DNA of 64,000 nucleotides. It comes from Anaeramoeba flamelloides. Taxonomy: Eukaryota; Metamonada; Anaeramoebidae. Both the position numbers and the translations under genes were made by a program. Under the pieces are notes generated by a model. It ran no database searches and was not told the DNA's origin. It worked only from the letters and a program-made list of their open reading frames with translations. This document shows positions 1 through 10,098 of this stretch, one piece after another. The DNA lies in the NCBI GenBank assembly GCA_027625915.1, contig JANTQA010000036.1, positions 12,049,001 to 12,113,000 of the forward strand. The letters are read 5' to 3'. How positions within the stretch are numbered: position 1 is the stretch's first letter; the number at the start of each line of letters is the position of its first letter.

Positions 1-699
1 ATGATAATCCCAATTATAAAAATAGATGGTAACAAATCTTGAACCAAAATAATTAGAAAACTGAAGTATAAGGGTATATGTTTTAAAATTTTAGAGAATT
101 TGAATCTTGTTTATTGTAATTATTGCTGTTTTATTTTGTTAAAAAAACATTTTTTTTCTACAAAAAAAAAAAAAATCTAGAACCTGGTATTCTCGATTGA
201 ATTCAAATTCATTTTTAGATTGTTGAAGTAATTTAATTGTTGAGACTATATTTTTTTGGAATACTTTAGTGATGAATTTAGTAATAAATTCATTTTTTTT
301 TTTTTTTTACATTTTTTCAATCATGTACTACCTTTTTTATTTTTTCTTTTTTCTTGATCTTGATCTTTTTCTTTTATTCAATTGAATTAATCTTGAAATA
401 AATGATGTAATATTTTTTTTCCAAAAAAATACAGAAATCGGTAAATAAAAGCATATATAAACATCAATATATAAATATAAACTTCATTTATTCAAAAAAA
501 AAAAAAAAAAAAAAAAAACAACTTGAATTATTATCTAATGTTTGTTTGAATAGAATTGTTTTTATCATGATTAAGTGGGTTATACATAAGACGGAAAATG
601 ATGCCAATTATTTTTTAAATTTAACAGTATTGAAAGCAAGCACTCTCAATAAGGAAGAGAAAATAAACAAATAAAATTAATTTATAACAAATTACAAAC
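1..699. other. AT-rich stretch left of HDAC exon 2 (probable intron)
   Basis: Begins on the minus strand with the donor GTTTGT of the HDAC gene. It holds poly-A/T runs (about 25 A near 496-520) and no stretch resembling the missing C-terminal half of a class I HDAC. Most simply, it is part of a long HDAC intron running out of the window. Confidence 0.5.
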
Positions 700-3298
700 C
701 TGTCCCTGGAAAATATCCATCTCCATATTTATGAAAACTGCAAGTCATGACTCGATTTGTTTGATAAAAAGCATCTTCAACACCATCCCCGTGATGAATA
801 TCTATATCAATATATAATACCCTTGAATGGTATTTTAATAATTCATAAATTCCTAAAACAATATCATTGATATAACAAAAACCAGATGCCTCTGTACTTT
901 TTGCATGATGAAGTCCACCTATTGAGAGGTAAAGTATTTAATTTAGAAATAATCATCATAAATAGATATATGTATATAAAAGTAAAAAAAAAATAAGAAT
1001 GAGTTAAGGATTATTCGAATTTTATTCCTAGTGGCTATTACTTTTATACCCACAACATGAATTATGAACTCAAAAGAATGTTGAGTTAATTGATCTTGTT
1101 AAAATGTAAAATTTATGTTGTTTTTGAGGAAGGCAAAAAAAATTTACTTTCCAAATCTAAAATGTTTCACTCAAAATTTTCGACTTCCAAAATGATATTG
1201 GGAAAATGTCACTCCACTTTATATTGAAGTATGTTAGAGTTGGTGGTGAGTGTAGCCACCCATTTGAAAAGAGAGTGGAGTGACTTTTTCCCAATATCAA
1301 AAAAAATAGCTTTTTATTTTTGCCTTTATTTGTTGGGATTTTTCGAAAAGTTTTTGGATCAATAAATGATTTTAGTCAAAATCTTAAATTGCTAAAAATT
1401 GACAATATTTGACTTTCCCTCAATTCACTATATTTTAAAGTTCTTAGAATATTTACTACTTTGTATTTCAAAGCTCACAGAGCATAAAATTCAGATAGCC
1501 CTTAATGATAATTTATAAATAATAATAATAAAAAGGTTTTTCTTTTTCTTTTATTATGTTCAGAAATTCAAAAATATGCTAAAATACGCAACAGTTGGGC
1601 TGTCTTTTGGCTGGAAATGCTTTTAATTGACTTTTTTCTAGGGTTAATACATTGTGTTTCAATCTCTCGTGGGAATAAAAGATGAATAATCCTTGACTGC
1701 AAAGAAGATGATCGGAAAAGATTATTCTTTCTTTGTTTTTTCGCTCATCACTGCAAAATTCAAGTCAGTTACCCTGAGTGAAATTAAATGGAGTCACTTA
1801 TTGTTTGTGAAAATCTTTCAGAAATCTATTTGAAAAAAGAAAATTACTGAAGATTTTTACCAAATAAAAAAGAAACACTTTTTGAACAAAAAAGAATTAA
1901 GAACCAAAAACATATTTTGGTTTTACTGTAATTTTTTTTTGTTGAATCAGAAAAATCATTCACTTTTCGGTTTGTGTTCTTTGTTTTTTCTTTTGTCTTC
2001 CAGTATAATCACACAAAACATAATTTAAAAAAATTGATTTTTTTTTAAAATTCGAATTTTGTGATTGAAAAAAGAAATTATGATCCCCATAAAAAGAAAA
2101 AGAACTGTAGAAAATTGATGTTCAACCTAACTGTTGACAAACCACAATTAATTCCTCCAAAAAGCAATGGTTGTGTATGAAAAGATATTTTAATCATTAA
2201 CAGAAATAAAAACGCAAAATGGTTGTTATTGAAAAATAAAATTCTGGTTGATCTTTTTTGTTTTTTCCAAACAAGAATAAAAAAAAGTTTGCATAAAATT
2301 CCTTTTCTAAAAAAAAAAAAAATTCAAAGTATGAAAGCGAAAAGAAAAAAAAAACAAAAAAAAAATTTCGTCAATTTACTCCTCAAATCATTCAAAAATA
2401 TTTTCCAATTTCTTTGTTTTAAACAAAAAGAAAAATTGAAAGGAAGCAGCAAGATTTAAAAATAACAAAAAAAAAAAAAAAAAAAAACTTTTATTTGATG
2501 GAAAAGGGAAGAAAAGTTGCAAAATCCAAAAGTTTGAGTTTCAAAATATTTGTTGCTACTTTCTTACTAAGAGTTTTAATGTTTTTTTTTAATGGATCAA
2601 ATTGTTGGAAAAGATCTTTAGGCTTTGAGAAAACAATTTTTCAAAAAAAAAATAAAAAAAAAATTCACAAAACTTTCATAGATTTTTTTTCAAAAGCTTT
2701 GACTTTATTACGAGAGTAATAAAATCAATTTCAGAAGAATACATACTCTTTTTACCAAAACACTTTTTAACACTAAACACATATTTCTGTTGATTGTCTT
2801 TGAATAATCCCGAGAAGAGATCAAAAATTGAAGACTCTTTATGTTCAAACAAAGAGAATATAAAAAAAAATTGTTCAAAAAGAGTGATATGGTATTACCT
2901 GCCCAATTGATTGCAATATCTGTTTCGCCATGATTTAATTTTCTTGCTCCGTCAATTGAACCGCCAGCGGAAATTTGGCTAAACTCTAACACGCCATCGA
3001 AAATAGGCACATCGTCTCCGATATTGAATTGATCTAACTTTTCTGTGAATTCATCCAAATTGTCCGGTGTGATGGTTTCCAGAAATCGGATGTACTCCAG
3101 GGAGTGGAATTTACATAGCTCTTTTCGGGTCGTGTGGTTTATGGGGCATATCTCCATTTTTGAATGAAGGCCATACCCTGTGATTAGGTCGTGTGTGAGT
3201 CGAATTCTTTTTGGCTTCATCGGGTGCTCTCCTCCATAATTAAATTTCCCAATGTTTGTGTCATAAAAGTATGATACTCTTTTTTTGGTTGAGTTCAT
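700..3298 (-). CDS. Class I histone deacetylase (Rpd3/HDAC1-type), 5' part only
   Basis: Zn-dependent lysine deacetylase, expected in nuclear corepressor complexes. Exon 1 is 2899-3298 (ATG at 3298) and exon 2 is 700-918. The 1980-bp intron 919-2898 has donor GTAATA and acceptor AATAG, and splits the Gly codon of NWAG|GLHHA. The about 206 residues match the HDAC1/Rpd3 N-terminal half throughout: [12 protein letters not shown] at about 25-36, NWAGGLHHAK at 131-140 with the catalytic His pair H137/H138, [13 protein letters not shown], and DIDIHHGDG at 171-179 holding two zinc ligands (D173, H175). Exon 2 ends FPGT plus one base at a donor GTTTGT (699-698). The remaining half, with the third zinc Asp and the catalytic Tyr loop, is not found in 1-698 and should lie left of the window. 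Family assignment is secure; the downstream exon structure is unknown. Confidence 0.95.
919..2898 (-). other. Large intron of the HDAC gene
   Basis: GT-AG intron of 1980 bp. It contains the palindrome at 1194-1298 and Lys/Phe-rich low-complexity open frames at 2223-2719 that arise from poly-A/poly-T and show no protein-like composition. No gene is supported inside it. Confidence 0.7.
1130..1326. repeat. Palindromic MITE-like insert in HDAC intron
   Basis: Arms at 1194-1218 and 1273-1298 are reverse complements over about 25 bases (GATATTGGGAAAATGTCA against TGACTTTTTCCCAATATC). They enclose a comparatively GC-rich loop. A shorter outer pair, AGGCAAAAA at about 1131 and TTTTTGCCT at about 1318, may mark the element ends. 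Structure only; no transposase is present. Confidence 0.5.
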
Positions 3299-5314
3299 TT
3301 CTAATCTATGCAGTTATTGATTTATTTCGAAAAATACATATTTATTTGAATATTTTTTTTTCAATTATTTTTATTTTTTAGAAAGAGAGAGGTTTAATTG
3401 GATTTAACAAAGGAAGGAAAACAGAGATATAAATAATAAAGGCTTCATATTTGTGATTGTTGAATATTATAAATCAAATATTTCTTGAAAAATAATACTA
3501 CCAAAGCGGTTAAACACAGTGCAATGACATTGGGTTCTTAGTGAGAAAGAAGTCCAAAAAATTGAACATAAAAAATTGTTTTTTGGAATTTGTCTTGAAA
3601 AATAAATGCTTACATTCAGGTCAAAGGTCAAAAATAAATATTGCAAATAATTTTTAAAAAATCTAATTTTGTGTGCTAAAACAAAAAATCAGATAAATCC
3701 AAGAAAAGAAATTATTAAAAAAAAAAAAATCAAAAGGCAAAAAAAATAAAAGAAAAATCCAAATACAAAAAAAATATAAAATAATGAATCATTATTATTG
3801 ATTTTTTATCAAAAAAATTCACCAAATTCCATTTTTTTCAAGTAAAAATTACTTTTCTTTCCCTATGAACACAAAAAAATTGATTTTTAAATATTATTTG
3901 AAAGAATTACTATTTTTTTTTCAAAATTTGATTCAAGTGTTGTTTGAAAATAAAGGAACAGCGATCACTCTTTTAAGAATCACCTTTAGTGGCATTTTTA
4001 GAAATTTAAATTTTTATTTTTTAAGAATAATGGCATCTATTTTCATCAAATTACTAGTTTTGTGTTTCTGTTGTTGTAACGAATAATTCTCAAAAATGGT
4101 ATCTTTTTTAAAAACTTTGAGTAAAAAAATCTTTGTAAGACCATTAAAATTTATTCGAGTCCAATTGTTAATTTTAAAAAATTGATCCAAAAAGTTTATT
4201 TTGTTAATATTTTTTTTTGAGATTTTCCAGAAATTTTGAACAAAAAACAGAGGTTTTTTTTTCAAGTTAATGGATGGAAAAATTTTAAAATTTTTTCCAG
4301 ACTACCTTTTTTATTGACTTTTTAGGTTTGGTTTTGAAGTTCGTTAAGAACACTTGATTTTTTTTTATTGTTTTTTTGAATAAGAGATTAAGTAGGTAAT
4401 AATTCTGGAAGCCAAATATTATTAATTGATAATATTTTGTTATTTTTGTATTCAAAGCGATATAAATTATGAGATTAAAAGACTTTGTTAAGGTGTCTCT
4501 TTAAAATTATCAGTGGTAGAAGTGTCATAGTTTGAGATCAGAAGTAATAATCTGGTTGATTTCGTAATTGTTTCTGATTTGTTATTAATTTATTTTTTTC
4601 TTCTCATTTCTTTAATTAAAGCTAGATTCTTGAATTCTAGATTACTTATTTACAAACTCGAAACATTTACTCTCAATTTTTATCATATCATAATTAATAT
4701 AATTTAATTAAGGTTTTAATTTCTTTTTTTTTTTTTCGTTATTTTTTTTATGTTATTTGTATCTTGTTGTTTCACTTAACTTCTGTTTTGAAAAGAGTTC
4801 GTTTGCATTTGTTATATTAAAAATTTTGTTATTTCTTTAAGGGAAGCTTTTCTTAAAAATTGTCTTCTATTTTGTTCTTTTTTAAAAAAATTGATTCTTT
4901 GCAGAATTTTGACTTGAAAGAGTATTTTTATTTGTGACCGATATTTTGTCTGAAGGTTTTTTAATGGTTATAATGAACTTTATTATTTTTATTTCTGTTT
5001 TTTTTTTGTTCGAAGCATAAATAGTGATCAATTGACAATCACAAAAAAAAAAAGTACAAACAATTAGAGTTCTCTATTGAAAAAAAGAAAAAACTTATTT
5101 TTTATTTTTTTTTTGAATCTAAAATAACAAAAAAGAATAATTTTGTTTTTGCTGTTGGTCATAAAAACAAATTTAAAAGATCACAAAGACAAAATTCTTT
5201 TTTATTATTTATTGAAATCGTTGAACAAAACAACAAGAACAGTTTGAATTTCTTTTGACTTTTAAATGAATAAACTTACAAAATCAGTTTCGTTAATGAG
5301 AACAAGAAATATGA
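3299..5314. other. Gene-free AT-rich spacer upstream of HDAC
   Basis: Contains the HDAC 5' flank and homopolymer runs. A 73-codon plus-strand frame at 3865-4086 and an antisense frame at 4014-4265 are Phe/Lys/Leu-rich and look like chance frames. No RNA gene was recognised. Confidence 0.5.
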
Positions 5315-5553
5315 TTAACTTGTTGTAAAATCGACAATATTGAAGTTACAAAACTGTTTTAAAGATACTTTATACAACTATTTGGTTTTTTTTTGAAAAC
5401 AAACAGAAATCTTTTTTTTTTTTTCTTTCTTACTTTTGGCACAATACTTTTTTGATGAGTACAAAACAAAATAGAGTGGATTATTTCTGAAACCAATCCT
5501 AAAAACTTCATATCGTATAATTTTATTAAAGTATGGTTCGAATCATTGACCAT
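5315..5553 (-). CDS. Possible small two-exon ORF, unrecognised
   Basis: Minus-strand frame from an ATG at 5553 with mixed codon use: 40 codons to 5434, reading MVNDSNHTLIKL at the start and SIVPK at the end. It stops at a good donor, GTAAGA (5433). A 56-bp T/A-rich intron ending AAATAG leads in phase 0 to 5377-5315 (LYKVSLKQFCNF..., TAA), giving about 60 aa. No family is recognised. A chance frame in AT-rich DNA is quite possible; the case rests only on matching splice signals and phase. Confidence 0.25.
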
Positions 5554-6779
5554 ATTATCCTAAAAATTAGAATATTATTCAAAAGAAATTAGTTTGATTA
5601 CTTTTCTCAAATAATAATTCTCTGTGATTTTTTTTCTCAGAAAACCTAAGGAAAAGATTCAAATGAATTGAAGTGTTAAGAACAAAACAATGTTAAATAC
5701 AAAAACTGGTTTTTTGATTTAAGGGATTGTGTTCATTAATATTTGATGATGTTGACAAATATGAAAAACAAAATATGAAATTAGAAACATTTTTTCACTT
5801 TTCCGCTCAGTAACATCCTAAATGAGTGATCTTTTTGATAATGTAAAATAAAAAAATTCATAAGAGAATTTCTCGTATGAAAACTCTCAAATCAAGAAAA
5901 ATTCCAAAAAGAGAATAAAGTGTTGTAGTTTTTGAATTGATCGAACAGAAAGTAAAATTGAGTGTTTTTAAACTGTTAAAAAGTGGCAAGTTAAATAATT
6001 CCATGTTCTATCTTTCTAGAACTTTTGTTTAACGCATTTTTCAAAATGCTAGAATGATTTGTGAAGGGATACTAATAAATTCAAATAAATATCTCAAAAT
6101 TTTTTGCTTCATTTTCCATTTTAAAAAATTTTTTAATCATTTTGAATATAGCATTCTATTGGCTTAAATGTTGAAAAACTTTGTAAAATTTAGTTGTTCC
6201 TTCAAATATTCTTACTCTGGAGTTGTTTTAAAAGTTGAGACCCTAGATTACAAAAATGGAAATTGAACTAAAAATTTCAAAACATCAATTTGAATTTATC
6301 AGTATTGTGCTTTTCTTCAAAATTATTTCTAATTTACTTTTATTATTTTACAAATCATGGTGGATGAAATTTGGATTAAAATCGATTTTTGGGGATAAAA
6401 ATTTATTATTTTTATCAATCCTTTACAATAAGTGAGAATTCTAATATGTTCAAGAATAAATCCAAAGTTCAATATAAAGAAGTATTTTGAAATAATTTCA
6501 ATTCACTAACTCAAAAATACAATTCTTTTCTTATTAAAACACTTTGAAATCAACTTAGTGGTTTTTAAAGGAATGAAATCATTTTTTTTTTACAAATTTA
6601 CTGTTGTCAAAGAAAAGCGTGCAAAAAAAATTAACCTTGTTTCAAAATTACAAGTTTTTTTTTATATAAGACCTATACATTAATCGATCCAAGAAACTAA
6701 CAATAAAACCCAATTAAATATGGTATTGGTATCTTAAAGTTCTATTATTTAAAAAGAAATTCGAAAAATGAAGGATCAA
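5554..6779. other. AT-rich spacer without recognisable genes
   Basis: Holds only A/T-rich sequence. About 6185-6270 resembles 34400-34470 in the same orientation (shared ACAAAAATGGAAATTGAA), so it contains a diverged dispersed repeat. No coding, tRNA or structured element is supported. Confidence 0.45.
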
Positions 6780-7075
6780 ATTTGAAAATTTATCTCAAAA
6801 AAAGGAGTAAATTTTTAATGTAAATTTTATTCTTTAAAAAAGAAAAAATTTCAAAAAAAATGAGAATATTAGGAAAAATTTTCAACAAATTTCATTTCTA
6901 ATTTAAATTTTACTGAAAATATCAAGGGAATTTTACTTTCAAAATTGATTTGAACTTAGGTATACTATTGGGTAGTAAATTGGATGTTGCCTTGTAACAA
7001 GAAGAAAAAAAACACGGGTTATATTTTGAAACATAGATTATTGTGTTGGAGACGCATTTTTTTGATCACTATATA
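6780..7075 (+). repeat. Dispersed repeat, copy at 7 kb
   Basis: Aligns by eye in direct orientation with 34088-34386: shared ATTGATTTGAACTTAGGT, GATGTTGCCTT, GGGTTATATTTTGAAA and TTTTTTGATCACT, with many substitutions and small gaps between. A weaker third copy lies near 36040-36180. It has no open frame; origin unknown. Confidence 0.55.
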
Positions 7076-7531
7076 TTTACATATTATTTTGTTAACTTTT
7101 TAAAATATAGATAGAGATTTTAATAGTTGTATGAACATGAATTATTTAACATGATATATTTATTAATACTTTAACTCTGTTATTTTTAACTTACCACATT
7201 GAAGAATTTTTACTTAAGGTAATTATTAACAAGAAAAAAATATCCGAGAAGATTTAAAAGGAAAGCCTAGATTTTTTTTAAAATCTTATTAAATTTTAGA
7301 AATGAAGTTAAATTTTGATTTTTACAACAACTGACATGCTTTATATGTTATTTTTAAAATTTGATTATTGTTTTTTAAACTGTTTGGTTCATTTTTCTTT
7401 TTCTTTTTTTTTTGATTAGTTCAAAATACAACATATATCCCAATCATTCCTCCTAAAATTCCTATTCTTGAGAGAAGAAAGAAATCTTTGTAAATAATGA
7501 AGTATACAAAATTTTATTTTAAAAATGTAAA

Positions 7532-7729
7532 TACAGCCAGTTTCAAATTTAAGGCACAAACTTTCAACAAAATTGAAGGATCAAAAAATCTCAACTTAAC
7601 ACACAAAATTTGGAATTTTATTTTTACACAAATTATTTTACAAGAATCTGAATTTTGTGCCTTAATTTGAGATTTTTTTTGTCTTAATTTTCTCTCAAAT
7701 TTTGTGCCTTAAAAGTGGAACTGATTGTA
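7532..7729. mobile_element. Mariner-type MITE, copy 1
   Basis: A 198-bp non-coding palindromic element bounded by TA. The left end reads TACAGCCAGTTTCAAATT and the right end, reverse complemented, TACAATCAGTTCCACTTT; both continue into TTAAGGCACAAA. TA at each end followed by CAGT is what Tc1/mariner-class elements leave (TA target duplication), so a non-autonomous member is inferred. The right end abuts a (TA)n tract. A second copy is at 33007-33210. Confidence 0.7.
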
Positions 7730-7845
7730 TATATATATATATATATATATATCACAGGTATGAAAATTTTTTTGATGTAATGAAAGGCCTTTGCGCACGC
7801 ATGAGCGACGCGTAAAAATCGTTTCACTGATATATATATAATTTT
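7728..7845. repeat. (TA)n tract with a short CpG-rich insert
   Basis: A TA dinucleotide run (7728-7752) is followed by CACAGGTATGAAAA, a strikingly CpG-rich patch (about 7786-7813, with GCGCACGC, GCGACGCG), and then TTTCACTGATATATATA. The flanks TATATATCAC and GTGATATATA-like ends are roughly inverted, suggesting a tiny TA-targeted insertion. A similar end (CCTGTGATATATATA) occurs at about 9345. Confidence 0.35.
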
Positions 7846-9139
7846 TTATTTATCTGAAAAATAAAAAAGATAAATCTCATATGTTCGGACCTCCCATATT
7901 AAAGATTTTTCCAAAATTTGTATTTATTAAGTATTTTTTTACTCTTTTAGTATATCTCAAAAAACCCTTCATCCTTGAAATCAAAAAAAAATAAATAACA
8001 TCCAAAAATAATTAAAATAACCGAAACAATAATTTATTGTATATTTTTATTTTTAGTCTGTTAATAAAAAAGAAATAATTGAAAATTTTTTAATAAAAAT
8101 TTATTTTAATGTTATTAAATCCTTTTTAAAAATAAAATTTTATGATCGATCACAAAAAAAAAGAAAAGTATAAAAAAAAAGAAAATTAATAAATACCAAT
8201 GATTTTAATATTAAATTTGTCAGACACTCTAATTTATAGCTCCTCTCACATGGATTGATGGATATAATTATATCTTTGCTTATTCACCAATTTCCACCGT
8301 TCATATTAAAGTAAATTAATATTATAATCAACATGTAAATTTAAAAAAGAAAAAATATAACAATTCTTAAAAGTACTTTAAAAACTGAAAGAGCTTATTA
8401 CTTATGTTAGAACATTCTTTGATTATTACCCCTCAATTAAGCAAATAAATATTTTAATTAAAATACTGAAAATCGCAATTTTCGACAAAAAGGTAACAAA
8501 AGAATTGTTTGAAAAAAATTTTGTAAAAAATAAATAATAAAAAAATGAAATTAATTTTTTCTAACTATCATCAATATAGTAATCCCTAAGGAAATTATGT
8601 TTAGAAATGAGAAATCTGTTTATGAATCAAAAAAATTAGATTTTAAAATAGTATTATAGTATCAAAAAAAAATATATTATTGGCTTACTCAAAAGTTGTA
8701 GTAGCATTCAAATAATGAAAAAAATTAATGATCACATTTTTCCAAATTAACAATTGTGAAAAAAAAAATTTTTATGATAATAATTTTTAATTTTTTTTTG
8801 TGATCAATTAAAAATATTATAAGGGGGGTGGTATAATCATCATGTAAAAAAAAATTGGGTCAGTTAATCTAATTTTTAATCTTTATAAAAGTGAAATTTT
8901 TACTACTTTTCTTGTTAACATTGTAAATTTAAAAAAAAAACAATTCTTTTACTCAGTGGTTAAAATTTTCAAGATTTTTAAACTAAAAAAATACTTTGTG
9001 TTGTATTGAAATTTAAAAAAAAAAAAGAAAATAAAACTGTTTTTTATCGTTTTAAAACCAAAAACCCTACTTTAGTGGAAAAAAAGAGATTACCCCCTTT
9101 CCTAACTCCGAAAGGCAATTATGACCAACCTGTATTGTA

Positions 9140-9170
<31 letters not shown>

Positions 9171-9969
9171 TTCGTTTGCGTTTTTTCACATCCCAGAAAC
9201 GAAAAGTATGATTTCAAAAGAATTCGAGGACTTTTTCAAAAAACAAAAAACAAAAACAATGATTGAAACGAAAAAACTTGTAAAAAAACGAAAAAACGCG
9301 ATTTTATTAATTTTTCGTGTTTTAAAAACGAAAAATAGTAATACCTGTGATATATATATCTATATATAATCTACATACAAAGGGTATTTTTTTTTTTTTT
9401 TTGTATGTTCTTGATAATTTATATCTAATTAAAAAAAATCTCAGATATAATATAAATTTGCAAATTTACCTTTTTGAAAATAAAATATAATATAAATCTT
9501 TCTTAATATTCTCTTAACAAAAAGTAATTTTATCGTTATTTTAACTTTTTCAAAAAATATCATTTGAAAAAAAAAAAATTCGAATGAATTATAAAAATAT
9601 AGGAATATTTTTGAGTGAAAAATATATTTATAAAAAAGGATTTAGATAAAAAGGAAAGAAAAAAAATTTAGTAATTTCTTTTTTCAAATATAAGTAGAAA
9701 TAACCAATTTTAAAGAAAACAATTATTTCAACCTTGTGATTAGAAATATAATAAAATTTGTAGTTAAATTCATTTTTTTAATTTGATAACAAATGATTTT
9801 AAAAAATAAAAAAAAACCGGTTTGCTAGTTGCCTCATCTCATAATAAAGTATTTTATATGTTAAATAAAATTTTGCAAGAAAAAAAATCGGCATATAATA
9901 GTAAAGAAGTAAAAATACTAGTTATCCAAATATTAATTGTATTAATTTTTTTTTTTGGAAATAAATTTG
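7846..9969. other. AT-rich spacer, no supported gene
   Basis: Mostly A/T-rich. About 9026-9355 is slightly richer in G+C. Its ends read TTATCGTTTTAAAACC and GTTTTAAAAACGAAAAAT, an approximate inverted pair, so it may be another decayed element. Open frames here (86 codons at 9006, 62 codons at 9822) are dominated by homopolymer tracts. Confidence 0.4.
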
Positions 9970-10098
9970 CCCTTTTATTTCGGAAGGTAGTCCACTTGGC
10001 AAGTTGAGAGTCGAATGTAAATGATTTTCCTAATTAAAAAAAAAAAAAATTGGATTTTAATTGCCGAATATATAAACCACTTTCGAAAAATAAGGGCC
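9970..10098. repeat. Inverted repeat pair
   Basis: GCCCTTTTATTTCGGAAG at 9970-9987 is nearly the reverse complement of CTTTCGAAAAATAAGGGC at 10081-10098. A 60-codon minus-strand frame (ATG at 10157, stop near 9975) covers it. That frame has mixed codons at both ends but a poly-Phe centre, and is more likely a product of the repeat than a gene. Confidence 0.35.

Noticed and set aside
2223-2719. Two Lys/Phe-rich ORFs as genes
   Set aside because: Composed of poly-A/poly-T translations inside the HDAC intron.
5525-5560. TGGTTCGAATCA resembling a tRNA T-loop
   Set aside because: Flanking bases do not form a T-stem, and no anticodon or acceptor stem could be drawn.
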